NCBI GenBank assembly: GCA_949283695.1
Contig: CASDTX010000016.1
Span: 1-64,000, forward strand
DNA length: 64,000 nucleotides
Direction of reading: 5' to 3'
Source of the DNA: an uncultured Eubacteriales bacterium
GTDB lineage: Bacteria > Bacillota > Clostridia > Lachnospirales > Lachnospiraceae
Below the pieces are notes generated by a model. It was not told the DNA's origin, did not search any database, and saw nothing but the letters and a program-made list of their open reading frames with translations. The number at the start of each line of letters is the position of its first letter. Position 1 is the stretch's first letter. This document shows, piece after piece, positions 9,660 through 18,461 of the stretch. The translations under genes were made by a program, and so were the position numbers.

Positions 9660-9721
9660 AAACCATAATGGACTGAGACAGAAAAACTAGACTGTACATA
9701 GGAAGGTCGTGTAATACTGTT

Positions 9722-10126
9722 ATGCTTGATAAAAGGAAAATACGTTTGATGACGAAAACAGCGATCTATGAGAAGAATCAAGGGGAGGAGGACTTGAAGA
9801 TCGTCTGTTATTATAAAAAGGATTATTCGAGTCTGAACACATGGATTACTCTGATTTGGATTACGGTCGGATATTTTCTTCTGTGCAGCATTGCATTTCT
9901 CTGCTGGGGAAATGTCCTGCTCGAGAATCTGACGATTATGAAACTGCTTGTGCTGGCGGCAGCAGCAATCGGTGCGTATCTGGCACTTTTGATCATCTAT
10001 GGGATTGGTGCAGGGAGTTTTTATAGTCAGAAATATCATCGGGCCAAGCAGAGAGCTAAGAAATATATGCGGGATCTCTCCCGGCTTGAAAAGATGAATC
10101 AGAAAAAGGAGACAGACAGATCATGA
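9722..10126 (+). CDS. Small membrane protein upstream of cdaA, function unknown
   Basis: A 134-residue protein of unknown function. After about 40 polar residues there are two hydrophobic segments (roughly residues 41-62 and 70-100), then a basic C-terminal tail rich in Lys and Arg, probably cytoplasmic. I do not recognise the family. It is the first gene of a run that continues without gaps: its stop overlaps the next start by 4 bp (ATGA), and cdaA follows. An internal ATG at 9749, preceded by AAAAGGAAAA, is a reasonable alternative start giving 125 residues. The context suggests a link to c-di-AMP signalling or envelope biology, but this is inference. Confidence 0.75.
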   Translation: MLDKRKIRLMTKTAIYEKNQGEEDLKIVCYYKKDYSSLNTWITLIWITVGYFLLCSIAFLCWGNVLLENLTIMKLLVLAAAAIGAYLALLIIYGIGAGSFYSQKYHRAKQRAKKYMRDLSRLEKMNQKKETDRS

Positions 10127-11154
10127 GTACATTACTTGTTTGGCGGGAAAAGCTGCAGAGAGCATATGCCGCGTATTCGATCTATATTCTGAAGGGACTG
10201 CAGTTTGTGTTGGGCCTTATTTTATTCGGCCTGATTAATTCTAATATTGGATTTATGAAAACGGCATCTTCCATTTACTGTACGGCAGGGCTTGCTGTCG
10301 TCTGTACGTTTCTTCCGATGATTGTGATGACGATGGCTGCGGCAGCGCTGATTCTGGTGCATTTTTATACGTTGTCCATGCCGATTGCAGCAGTATCGCT
10401 TGTGATATTCCTCGTGATGTATATTTTTTATTTCCGCTTTACTCCGAAGAAGGCGTGGCTGGTCCTGATCGCAGCACTTGCATTTGGTCTTAAGATTCCG
10501 CTGGTTGTTCCGATTGTGTTCGGACTGTTGGGAACTCCGGTGTGGATCGTCCCGGCGGCATGTGGAATTTTGTCCTTCTATATGGTTGATTTTGTGAAAA
10601 GTTCTGCAACGGCGCTGAAAAGTGCAGATGCGGAGAGCATGGTAGCGGAACTGATGAGCTTTGCAAAGCAGGTGCTGGCAAATAAAGAAATGTGGCTGAT
10701 GATTCTTACGGTAGCAGTAGGGATCCTTGCTGTCCATGTTGTGAGAACCCGGTCAGTCAGCCATGCGTGGAAGATTGCGTCCGTATCGGGGGCTGTCGTC
10801 TGTTTTATCTCTGCTGTGGCAGGCAATGTGGTATTGAACGGGCGGATTTCTTATGCGGTGATGGCTGTGAGCGCTGTGTTTGGCGTGGCAGTCGGCCTTG
10901 TACTCGAATTTTTGTTTTTCTGTGTGGATTATTCCAGAACAGAGAATGTACAGTTTGAAGATGATGAATACTATTATTATGTAAAAGCAGTTCCTAAACT
11001 CGGGGTTGCTGTTCCTGAAAAACAGGTGAAACATATCACAGAAGAAACAGGAAACGTGAAAAATGTACCTTCTGGAGATACGGACGAAATTCTGCTGACG
11101 CGGAGTCTGAGCAGAGAGCTGGGGCTGGATGAGAAGACAACAAAGGCGGAATAA
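10123..11154 (+). CDS. Polytopic membrane protein upstream of cdaA, function unknown
   Basis: A 343-residue protein with about seven to eight hydrophobic segments between residues 20 and 270. A soluble C-terminal tail of roughly 75 residues follows, with an acidic tyrosine-rich stretch (DDEYYYY) and a predicted helix near the end. The start ATG overlaps the stop of the preceding membrane-protein gene, and cdaA begins 37 bp after its stop. No catalytic motif is visible. It could be a scaffold or transporter-like partner of the c-di-AMP synthase; I cannot assign a function. Confidence 0.8.
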   Translation: MSTLLVWREKLQRAYAAYSIYILKGLQFVLGLILFGLINSNIGFMKTASSIYCTAGLAVVCTFLPMIVMTMAAAALILVHFYTLSMPIAAVSLVIFLVMYIFYFRFTPKKAWLVLIAALAFGLKIPLVVPIVFGLLGTPVWIVPAACGILSFYMVDFVKSSATALKSADAESMVAELMSFAKQVLANKEMWLMILTVAVGILAVHVVRTRSVSHAWKIASVSGAVVCFISAVAGNVVLNGRISYAVMAVSAVFGVAVGLVLEFLFFCVDYSRTENVQFEDDEYYYYVKAVPKLGVAVPEKQVKHITEETGNVKNVPSGDTDEILLTRSLSRELGLDEKTTKAE

Positions 11155-11191
11155 AGACTGAAAAGATGAGATTAAGGCGGTGAAACACAGT

Positions 11192-12052
11192 ATGATAGAC
11201 TGGATGAAGTCCTTTTTAGATAATTATATTGACGGTTATATTCCGAGAATTCAGATTATGGACGTCATCGAGATCCTGATCGTGGCAGTGATCGTATATG
11301 AGATCATGCTGTGGATCAAGAACACCAAAGCGTGGATGCTTCTCAGAGGAATTATTATGCTGGGAGCATTTATTCTTGTGGCGTGGATATTTCAGATGCA
11401 TACAATCCTGTATCTGGCGGCGCAGTCTATAAATGTGCTGGCGATTGCGGCTGTGGTTGTATTTCAGCCGGAACTCCGGCGTGCGCTGGAGAAACTGGGA
11501 GAGAAGAATCTGCTCAGCAACATTAATCTGTTTGATCGGAATAAGGAAAACGGACGGTTTTCTGATGAGACGGCCGAAAGCATTGTCACGGCATGCTATG
11601 AGATGGGGAAGGTGTGTACGGGTGCCCTGATTGTTGTAGAGCAGGCAATCCGGCTGAATGAGTATGAGATGACGGGAATCGAGCTTGACTGTAAGGTCTC
11701 TTCTCAGGTTTTGATCAATATTTTTGAGCATAATACCCCTCTTCATGACGGAGCTGTGATTATCAGAGGAGACAGGATTACCTCTGCTACCTGTTATCTG
11801 CCGCTTTCAGACAATATGTCCATCAGCAAAGATCTTGGAACAAGGCATCGGGCTGCGCTTGGGATGAGTGAAGTGTGTGATGCTTTGGTGATCGTTGTTT
11901 CAGAAGAGACAGGACTGGTATCGGCAGCAATGGGCGGCGTGCTTTCCAGAGGTCTGAAGCGTGAAGAGCTGAGGGAAAAACTGAGCCAGATTCAGTATAG
12001 GAATGCGGAACCAAAACGATTTACTATACGGAAGGGGTGGCGCAGAAAATGA
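11192..12052 (+). CDS. cdaA: Diadenylate cyclase CdaA (c-di-AMP synthase)
   Basis: CdaA condenses two ATP to cyclic di-AMP, which controls potassium and osmolyte balance and cell-wall homeostasis in Firmicutes. Three N-terminal hydrophobic segments (about residues 20-95) are followed by the DAC catalytic domain, with the characteristic DGA (PLHDGAVII) and RHR (TRHRAALG) motifs. The length of 286 residues is typical. The ATG at 11192 is preferred over a GTG at 11180 because AAGGCGG at 11174-11180 lies at good distance from it. Its TGA overlaps the ATG of cdaR, the classic cdaA-cdaR pairing. Confidence 0.95.
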   Translation: MIDWMKSFLDNYIDGYIPRIQIMDVIEILIVAVIVYEIMLWIKNTKAWMLLRGIIMLGAFILVAWIFQMHTILYLAAQSINVLAIAAVVVFQPELRRALEKLGEKNLLSNINLFDRNKENGRFSDETAESIVTACYEMGKVCTGALIVVEQAIRLNEYEMTGIELDCKVSSQVLINIFEHNTPLHDGAVIIRGDRITSATCYLPLSDNMSISKDLGTRHRAALGMSEVCDALVIVVSEETGLVSAAMGGVLSRGLKREELREKLSQIQYRNAEPKRFTIRKGWRRK

Positions 12053-13365
12053 AGAAACATAAACTGATGAAGAACCTGGGACTGAAGATTATAGCGTTTA
12101 TTTTCGCAGTGTTTCTGTGGCTGATTGTAGTAAATCTTGACAATCCGGTGACGAGCAGCCGTTTTTCTGAGATTCCGGTGACTATCGTAAATGATGATAT
12201 TATTACCTCAGCTGGTGATGTGTATCAAGTGGTAGGAGATCAGACAGTGAGTGTGGTTGTGCGGGCGCCCAGAGAGTTGTGTGAAACTCTTAAGGCAGAT
12301 GATATCGTAGTGACGGCGGATATTAAGCAAATGGACACGAGCACGGGACTGGTTCCAATAACGGTGGATCTTCCGGGGTATGACAGCGATGACTATGAGT
12401 CGGCTGTATCAACGCCAAGGAATCTTCAGATTCAGCGTGAAAAATCCGGGAAAAAAGTAATGACGCTGACAGTAGCTACAGACGGAATCACACCGAGAGA
12501 CGGCTATATGATCGGTGATGTGACAGTCAGTCCGGAGAAGGTCACAATAACCGGAGCGGAATCTGTTCTCGAGCAGATCAACAGAGCGGTTGCCTGGGTT
12601 GAGGTGCCGGATCTGTGGAAGGACGCGGAGGAATCTGCAGAACTGATCTTATATGATATGAACGGCAATGTCATGAACCAGGCCCAGCTGGAGACGAATC
12701 TGGGAGAAGACGGAATCACAGTGTCGGTGGAAGCGCTGAAGGTGAAGAGTGTACCGGTCGTGTTTGATGTGTCCGGGACTCCGGCAGACGGGCACCAGTA
12801 TACGGGCTGCTATACAGAGCCGGAAACGGTTCAGATTTGTGGCAGAAGCGACGCTGTTGATGCGGTGGAGGAGATTGATATTCCCGCGTCTGTGATTAAT
12901 ATCAATAACGCTGACGATGTGATCACAAAGACTGTGGATATTACATCATATCTTCCGGAGGGAGTCAGTCTTGTGGAAGAAAGCGCAGCGAATGTGACGG
13001 TTACTGTTATGATTGAACAGGAGGGAACGAGAACCATCAACTTCCTGGTAAGGTCCATAAAGATCAGTGATTTGGCAGAAGATCTGCAGGTTTCCTATGA
13101 ACCAGATGCGGAGATTACGCTGAGATTTCAGGGGGACGAGGCCCGGCTGGAGACTTTGGATATCAGCAATGCAGTGACAGTCGATATGGGGGATTATACG
13201 ATGCCGGGGGTCTATGATGTGCCGGTAAGAGTCAATCTTCCGGAAGGAGTGACTTTGGCGGAAACAGTGACGGTCAGCCTTACACTTGAGAAAAAGGAAA
13301 CCGATAGCAGTACAAGCAATACAGATGATGAAGGAACACAGAATGGACAGCAGAATTCGGAATAA
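12049..13365 (+). CDS. cdaR: YbbR-domain protein CdaR, CdaA partner
   Basis: CdaR binds CdaA at the membrane and modulates c-di-AMP synthesis. The 438-residue product has one N-terminal membrane anchor (about residues 10-30; FIFAVFLWLIVVNL) followed by roughly four YbbR beta domains outside the cell, and a polar, Ser/Thr/Gln-rich C-terminus. The ATG at 12049 overlaps the cdaA stop by 4 bp and has GGAAGGGG upstream; an upstream GTG at 12037 is possible. In many Firmicutes glmM follows this gene; here an HPr-like gene follows instead. Confidence 0.92.
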   Translation: MKKHKLMKNLGLKIIAFIFAVFLWLIVVNLDNPVTSSRFSEIPVTIVNDDIITSAGDVYQVVGDQTVSVVVRAPRELCETLKADDIVVTADIKQMDTSTGLVPITVDLPGYDSDDYESAVSTPRNLQIQREKSGKKVMTLTVATDGITPRDGYMIGDVTVSPEKVTITGAESVLEQINRAVAWVEVPDLWKDAEESAELILYDMNGNVMNQAQLETNLGEDGITVSVEALKVKSVPVVFDVSGTPADGHQYTGCYTEPETVQICGRSDAVDAVEEIDIPASVININNADDVITKTVDITSYLPEGVSLVEESAANVTVTVMIEQEGTRTINFLVRSIKISDLAEDLQVSYEPDAEITLRFQGDEARLETLDISNAVTVDMGDYTMPGVYDVPVRVNLPEGVTLAETVTVSLTLEKKETDSSTSNTDDEGTQNGQQNSE

Positions 13366-13402
13366 TACTGCTGATACTTGAAGAATAAGGAGCGGATACA
13401 GA

Positions 13403-13678
13403 ATGGTAAACGGCAGGGTAAAGATTAAGAATCCAACCGGCCTGCACCTGAGGCCGGCGGGACTGTTCTGCAAGACGGCCATGCAGTTTGGATGCAGAAT
13501 TACAGTCCATAAGAAATCAAAGTATGAGGATGTAACAGCAAATGCCAAAAGCGTACTCAGCGTGCTCGGCGCATGCATTAAGAACGGCGATGAGATCGAG
13601 ATTGTCTGCGAGGGTGAGGATGAAGAGGAAGCCCTCAGATCAATGCTGCAGCTTGTAGAGGACGGACTTGGCGAGTAG
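13403..13678 (+). CDS. HPr family phosphocarrier protein
   Basis: HPr passes phosphate from enzyme I to sugar-specific EIIA domains of the PTS. The 91-residue product keeps His15 and Arg17 in GLHLRPAG, and a serine at residue 50 (NAKSVLSVLG) that aligns with the regulatory HPr serine region, shifted by a few inserted residues. It is followed by an acidic C-terminus (EGEDEEEA). The ATG has AAGGAG upstream. Its place between cdaR and a nucleotidyltransferase is unusual for the general ptsH gene, so it may be a paralogue (Crh-like or specialised), although the presence of His15 argues against a strict Crh. Confidence 0.88.
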   Translation: MVNGRVKIKNPTGLHLRPAGLFCKTAMQFGCRITVHKKSKYEDVTANAKSVLSVLGACIKNGDEIEIVCEGEDEEEALRSMLQLVEDGLGE

Positions 13679-13751
13679 AGAAAGGTTCAGAGAGCGTATA
13701 CGGGAAGACAGAACAGGGGGAGAAACAGGAAAGAACAGGAGGGAAGAAATT

Positions 13752-14669
13752 ATGAGCAGGGCAGCGCTTGTTATCATGGCGGCGGGAATCGGAAGCAGAT
13801 TCGGAGGCGGTATTAAGCAGCTCGCGCCGGTAGGTCCCGGGGGCGAAATCATCATGGATTATTCCATTTATGATGCACTGGAAGCGGGGTTTGACAAGGT
13901 TGTATTTGTGATTAGAAAGAGTCTGGAAAAGGACTTTAAAGAAGTGATTGGCAGACGCATTGAGAAGCAGGCAGAGACGGTCTATGTTTATCAGGAGCTT
14001 GATGATATCCCGCAGGAGTTCACGGATAAATTCGCAGGAAGAACGAAGCCCTGGGGGACAGGACAGGCGATTCTGTGCTGCAAAGATGCGGTAAAAGAGC
14101 CGTTTCTTGTGATCAATGCAGATGACTATTATGGTAAGAATGCATTCCGTGAAGCGTATGCCTATTTGACAAGTCTCCCGGATACTGGTAAAATACAGGC
14201 TTGTATGGTCGGATTTGTATTAAAGAATACCTTAAGCGACAACGGCGGTGTGACAAGAGGCGTATGCCGTGTGGACGAAGAAGGGATGCTTTTGGACATT
14301 ACAGAGACACCGAATATCGAGAAAGACGGAGATCATGCAGTGATCAGACGGGAAGGCACAGAAGAGAAACTGGATTCAGAATCGCCGGTTTCAATGAATA
14401 TGTGGGGGCTTACACCGGAGTTTTTCCAGATTTTGGAGTCGGGATTCGATGCATTTTTGAGAGAAACACCAGCTGATGATTTAAAAGCAGAATATCTGCT
14501 TCCAACGATTATCGGAGATTTGCTTAAGGGGGAGAAAATTAGCGTCAGAGTGCTGAAATCAGAAGATAAATGGTTCGGCGTGACATACAAAGAGGATCGA
14601 GAAGCCGTGGTGAGCGCAGTAAAAGGACTGGTGGACAGCGGATGTTATCCATGCCCGCTCTATACGTAA
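13752..14669 (+). CDS. NTP-transferase-domain nucleotidyltransferase
   Basis: The 305-residue product has a nucleotide-binding loop near its N-terminus (IMAAGIGSRFGGGIKQL), a fold typical of sugar-phosphate and related nucleotidyltransferases, and a metal-binding NADDYYG motif near residue 125. Substrate cannot be told from sequence: it differs from RmlA and GlmU by its glycine-rich GGGIKQ loop. The start at 13752 has a strong AGGAGG site; an upstream in-frame start would add a low-complexity Arg/Glu stretch. It is probably the fifth gene of the cdaA operon and may supply an activated precursor for the envelope. Confidence 0.85.
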   Translation: MSRAALVIMAAGIGSRFGGGIKQLAPVGPGGEIIMDYSIYDALEAGFDKVVFVIRKSLEKDFKEVIGRRIEKQAETVYVYQELDDIPQEFTDKFAGRTKPWGTGQAILCCKDAVKEPFLVINADDYYGKNAFREAYAYLTSLPDTGKIQACMVGFVLKNTLSDNGGVTRGVCRVDEEGMLLDITETPNIEKDGDHAVIRREGTEEKLDSESPVSMNMWGLTPEFFQILESGFDAFLRETPADDLKAEYLLPTIIGDLLKGEKISVRVLKSEDKWFGVTYKEDREAVVSAVKGLVDSGCYPCPLYT

Positions 14670-14713
14670 ACGGCCGCTCTGAATGAAAGACAATCAGGAA
14701 AAGGATTTTTAGG

Positions 14714-16279
14714 ATGGCAAAGATGCACAGGCCGGCAGAGACGGCCGGACGAAAGAATAAAAATACAGGTAAATATTCCAGACGTTCCAGACAGAACAGA
14801 TCCGGTACTTTTTTTCTGGTTCTGCAGGCCCTCTTCAGTGTGGCATTCATGGGAGTACTTCTCCTGTTAAATATGCTTCCTTTTAATTATCTGGCTCTTG
14901 CAGCAGCGGTTTTGTTTTTCTTGTGGTGTATTACGTTTACAACACAGGCCGTGAGACGTGGGCGCGGAATCCCCGGAAAGTTCTATAGTTTTTTGATAAT
15001 CTGTGTGCTGGGAATCGGAACTTTTTATATCGGGAAAGCGAACAACATGCTTGCAGCAATCACAAATGGCGGGTTTAAGGTTGACAGTATGGTAGTTGCT
15101 GTTCTGGCAGATGACCCGGCAGAGACGCTGGAAGACGCGGCAGGATATACATTTGGGGTTCAGTTCGAGACCGGAGCTGAGAATATGCAGGCGGCGGTGA
15201 CAGATGTTCAGGAACAGCTGGACTCAGATATTAGTATGACAGAATACGATTCGGTTCAGGAACAGGCAGAAGCACTGTTGAGCGGGGATGTAGAAGCGAT
15301 TATCTATAATGCAGCCAATACAAGCTTGATCGAGTCTGAGATCCAGGATTACAGCAGTCAGATAAAAATTATATCCAGACATGAAGTGCGGACAGAATTA
15401 AATCTTGGCGGGTCCGCAGCAGATGACAGTCTGACAAAAGAACCCTTTACTGTCTATATCAGCGGGGTGGATAATTATGGAGACGACAGAGATGATCCCA
15501 GCCGTGATTCGGTCCGCAGTGATGTGAACATAATCGCGGTTGTCAATCCAACGACGTATCAGATCTTGTTAGTCACAACGCCGAGAGATTATTTCGTGCC
15601 GCTGTACGGAGATCCGGATTACATTTATCCGCAGGGGTCTCTGGATAAACTGACACACGCAGGTACATATGGAATAGATGCTTCTATGGAGACACTTGGT
15701 TCGCTGTATGAGACAGATATCAATTATTACGTGAGACTGAATTTCTCAGCGCTGATTGATATCGTAGATATTCTTGGCGGAGTGGATGTGTATTCCGAGT
15801 ACGAGTTCAGCACCGGCTGGGAGTCCGGACATGAGATGGATGTAAAGCAGGGGTGGAATAGTTTTAACGGACAGGAAGCCCTGGCCTTCTGCCGTGAGAG
15901 AAAGAACCTTGTGGATGGAGATAACCAGCGCGGAAAGAATCAGCAGGCGGTAATAACAGCGATGCTTAAGAAGGTGCTTTCACCAACCATGCTTTTAAAA
16001 GCCAACAGCATCATTAATCAAGTGAGTCAGGATATCGAAACCAATATTACGCAGGGGCAGATCAACTCCCTGGTAAGATATCAGCTAAAAACCGGAGCAA
16101 AATGGTCGATCCAGTCCGTAGCAGCGTCCGGAAGCGACGGATATGATTACTGTTATTCAGATATGTATGAAGAACTGTATGTGATCTATCCAGACTACGA
16201 TGTGGTGAATTCAATCATTGATCTGACAAACCTGGTAGAAAACGGAAACATGCTGACCGACGGAGAAAATCTGAATTAG
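14714..16279 (+). CDS. LCP (LytR-CpsA-Psr) family protein with an extra N-terminal domain
   Basis: LCP proteins transfer lipid-linked glycan polymers to peptidoglycan outside the membrane. The 521-residue product has a basic cytoplasmic head, three hydrophobic segments (about residues 33-50, 55-75, 92-110), then about 130 residues resembling a solute-binding-protein lobe, and the LCP domain from about residue 245. The LCP core includes the arginine-rich face (SDVNIIAVVNP, TTPRDYFVPL), DILGGVDV and AFCRERK. Most LCP proteins have one membrane segment and no insert between membrane and catalytic domain, so this architecture is a variant. It ends at a terminator, closing the transcription unit that starts at 9722. 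Confidence 0.9.
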   Translation: MAKMHRPAETAGRKNKNTGKYSRRSRQNRSGTFFLVLQALFSVAFMGVLLLLNMLPFNYLALAAAVLFFLWCITFTTQAVRRGRGIPGKFYSFLIICVLGIGTFYIGKANNMLAAITNGGFKVDSMVVAVLADDPAETLEDAAGYTFGVQFETGAENMQAAVTDVQEQLDSDISMTEYDSVQEQAEALLSGDVEAIIYNAANTSLIESEIQDYSSQIKIISRHEVRTELNLGGSAADDSLTKEPFTVYISGVDNYGDDRDDPSRDSVRSDVNIIAVVNPTTYQILLVTTPRDYFVPLYGDPDYIYPQGSLDKLTHAGTYGIDASMETLGSLYETDINYYVRLNFSALIDIVDILGGVDVYSEYEFSTGWESGHEMDVKQGWNSFNGQEALAFCRERKNLVDGDNQRGKNQQAVITAMLKKVLSPTMLLKANSIINQVSQDIETNITQGQINSLVRYQLKTGAKWSIQSVAASGSDGYDYCYSDMYEELYVIYPDYDVVNSIIDLTNLVENGNMLTDGENLN

Positions 16280-16290
16280 AACGATTTACA

Positions 16291-16325
16291 AACAGAGATG
16301 GCGATAGCGCTGTCTCTGTTTTTTG
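16291..16325 (+). terminator. Intrinsic terminator after the LCP gene
   Basis: AACAGAGA at 16291-16298 pairs with TCTCTGTT at 16313-16320, followed by a T-run to 16324. It lies about 12 bases after the LCP stop codon. Confidence 0.85.
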
Positions 16326-16397
16326 TTGTGAACGAAGTGTGAACGGTGACAGGCACCTTTGCAAAGGTGCCTGTCACCGTTCACACTTCGTTCACAA
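16326..16397. repeat. 72-bp perfect palindrome (REP-like)
   Basis: Bases 16326-16397 form a perfect inverted repeat with two 36-bp arms and no spacer; the centre lies between 16361 and 16362 (TTTG/CAAA). The arms contain GGTGACAGGCACC and its complement. Within the arm, TGTGAACGAAG and GTGTGAACGG share a repeated GTGAACG. No transposase gene is nearby. The GGTGACAGGCACC-type core resembles short palindromes that I associate with REP-type elements, but that link is from memory and unconfirmed. Confidence 0.8.
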
Positions 16398-16406
16398 AAT
16401 ATGGTG

Positions 16407-16448
16407 GAATTGTCATTGTTTTCTTTAGAAATATAAGAATTGTCATTG
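16407..16448 (+). promoter_or_regulatory. Two 12-bp direct repeats, candidate operator
   Basis: GAATTGTCATTG occurs at 16407-16418 and again at 16437-16448, a spacing of exactly 30 bp (about three helical turns). The second copy overlaps the -35 element of the promoter that follows. This arrangement suits a regulator that binds same-face sites as a dimer of dimers; no regulator gene is next to it. Confidence 0.5.
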
Positions 16449-16474
16449 AATTAAAAATACAGAGTTGTTATAAT
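16446..16474 (+). promoter_or_regulatory. Promoter of the LTA-synthase-like gene
   Basis: TTGAAT at 16446-16451 and a perfect TATAAT at 16469-16474 are 17 bp apart, with TGT directly before the -10 (extended -10). Transcription would start about 28 bases before the ATG at 16509. Confidence 0.7.
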
Positions 16475-16508
16475 TATTTCCATGTGTATTGTTAAAAAGG
16501 AGTTAAAT

Positions 16509-18356
16509 ATGCGTAAAGATAAAGTCGTAAGGGAATTGAAATCGGGTCTTTTTGTTATTGGAAATATTCTGATTGTGTTTTTCTGTACAGTCTGTACATT
16601 GATTTGTATCAGTCTTGCATGGATGTTTCGAACGTGGCCTTATCTTACAATGGAGGAATTGATGTTCCAGCTGCAGTCCCCCATGGAAGGAACCAGCCAT
16701 GAGATGATTAAGGAATATATTGTTTTCTGTATCCCGGTAACGGTGATTGCGCTGGTCGGGATTACGGCTGCACTGATCGTGTTCCGCAAGAAGAAAAGGA
16801 TTTATTACCGGCTGGTGACAATCGCTCTTCTTGCAGCGGCGGCTGCGTTTGCGGCAGCAGTCGGAATCACATGGAACCGTCTGGATATTGGGGATTACGC
16901 GGAAAATAACAGTACATACTCTAGTTTTGTGGATGAGAATTATGTGGACCCTGCAGAGACTGTGCTGACATTCCCTGAAGAGAAACGAAATCTGATCTAT
17001 ATTTACCTGGAGTCTATGGAGACGACATATGCGGATCCGGCCTCCGGCGGTGCTTTTGAGGATAATTATATTCCGGAACTTACGGAACTGGCTTTTGAGA
17101 ATGAAGACTTTTCTGGCTCAGTGACGACGCTGAACGGTGCTGTTCCTATGAACTATGCGACCTGGACCGCAGCGGCTCTGTTTGCGCAGACGTCCGGACT
17201 TCCACTGACGCTTCCGATTGATGGAAATTCTATGGACACGCAGGAAAGTTTCCTGCCGGACATGACGGCGATTGGGGATATTCTGGAGCAAGAGGGATAT
17301 AACCAGACTTTTATGATCGGTTCGGACGGGAATTTCGGAGGCAGGAGTCTTTATTTCACGGATCACGGGAATTATGAGATTGAAGATTATTACTATTTTC
17401 TGGAAGAAGGTAAGTTCCCGGAAGACTATATGGTGTGGTGGGGCTTTGAAGATGAGAAGCTCTTTGAATATGCAAAGGAGAAACTGACGGAACTGGCTGC
17501 ACAGCCGGAACCGTTCAACTTCACAATGCTTACTGCGGATACACATTTTGAGGATGGATATGTGTGCAGGCTCTGTGACTCGCAGTGGGGAGACGATACA
17601 TATGCAAATGTTATGTCTTGCTCCAGCCGGCAGGTGAGTGAGTTTGTTCAATGGATTCAGGAACAGGATTTCTATGAAAATACAACGATTGTGCTCACGG
17701 GCGATCATCTGACGATGGACAGTGACTTCTGCGAGGATGTAGATGAAGAATATGAGCGGAAGACTTATACCGCATATATTAATTCAGCTGTGCAGCCTGC
17801 GGATCCGGAAGACAGAAGGGAGTATACAACCTTCGACAATTTCCCGACGACCCTTGCCAGCCTGGGCGTGCAGATCGAAGGGGAGAGACTGGGCCTTGGG
17901 ACAAACCTGTTCTCCAGTCAGAGAACGCTTGCCGAGTTATATGGAATTGATACGATGAACAGTGAGCTGCTTCGGAAATCAGAGCTGATGGAGCGGCTGA
18001 CAGAAGATATCGACGAGGATAATGCGGAATTAAAGAGGAGGCAGGGCACTGCACCGACTGCTGTGATCAATGTGCTTCCCTATGATTATATGACAGGGCT
18101 GCTTCAGGTGACGATCGACGACTTTGAGAATATCGATGAAGGAATTTCTATGATTTCCCTGGCTGTATGGACAGAAGAGGATCAGAGTGACATCCAGTGG
18201 CTTGAGGCCGGAGCGATCGGAGACGGAAGCTATCTGGCTAATATCAGTGTGGCCGGATTTGGTTACAAGACGGGCGAGTATCATATTGATGTATATTTGA
18301 TAGATAAATCCGGAGAACAGTATGTACTTACCAGCACGGCCGGATATGTGGAGTAG
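16509..18356 (+). CDS. LTA-synthase-like sulfatase-family membrane enzyme
   Basis: This family transfers phosphoglycerol or related groups to envelope glycans outside the membrane. The 615-residue product has three hydrophobic segments near residues 10-35, 70-95 and 105-130, then an extracellular alkaline-phosphatase/sulfatase-type domain. Likely metal ligands are the Glu in IYLESMETT and the Asp-His pair in LTGDHLTMD; the nucleophile is probably a Thr in MNYATWTAA. A C-terminal beta domain of about 110 residues follows. It has three rather than the five membrane segments of classical LtaS. The ATG at 16509 follows AAAAAGGAG by 6 bases; an ATG at 16482 lies at the expected transcription start and is unlikely. 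Confidence 0.87.
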   Translation: MRKDKVVRELKSGLFVIGNILIVFFCTVCTLICISLAWMFRTWPYLTMEELMFQLQSPMEGTSHEMIKEYIVFCIPVTVIALVGITAALIVFRKKKRIYYRLVTIALLAAAAAFAAAVGITWNRLDIGDYAENNSTYSSFVDENYVDPAETVLTFPEEKRNLIYIYLESMETTYADPASGGAFEDNYIPELTELAFENEDFSGSVTTLNGAVPMNYATWTAAALFAQTSGLPLTLPIDGNSMDTQESFLPDMTAIGDILEQEGYNQTFMIGSDGNFGGRSLYFTDHGNYEIEDYYYFLEEGKFPEDYMVWWGFEDEKLFEYAKEKLTELAAQPEPFNFTMLTADTHFEDGYVCRLCDSQWGDDTYANVMSCSSRQVSEFVQWIQEQDFYENTTIVLTGDHLTMDSDFCEDVDEEYERKTYTAYINSAVQPADPEDRREYTTFDNFPTTLASLGVQIEGERLGLGTNLFSSQRTLAELYGIDTMNSELLRKSELMERLTEDIDEDNAELKRRQGTAPTAVINVLPYDYMTGLLQVTIDDFENIDEGISMISLAVWTEEDQSDIQWLEAGAIGDGSYLANISVAGFGYKTGEYHIDVYLIDKSGEQYVLTSTAGYVE

Positions 18357-18380
18357 ACAGAATTCTGACTTTGATATAAT
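18354..18380 (+). promoter_or_regulatory. Probable rmlB-rmlA promoter
   Basis: A perfect TATAAT at 18375-18380 is preceded by TGA, giving an extended -10. TAGACA at 18354-18359 could act as -35 but with a short 15-bp spacer. It lies just after the stop of the sulfatase-family gene. Confidence 0.5.
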
Positions 18381-18461
18381 ATAAGAACGGAGGGCGCTTT
18401 GAATAGGGGGACTTGCCGTCAATCAATATCTGAAAATGAATGTCTGAAGAGGAGAGAACGA

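Noticed and set aside
16326-16397. Palindrome as part of the LCP terminator
   Set aside because: A separate stem with its own T-run at 16291-16325 already makes a complete terminator, and the palindrome has no T-run after it.
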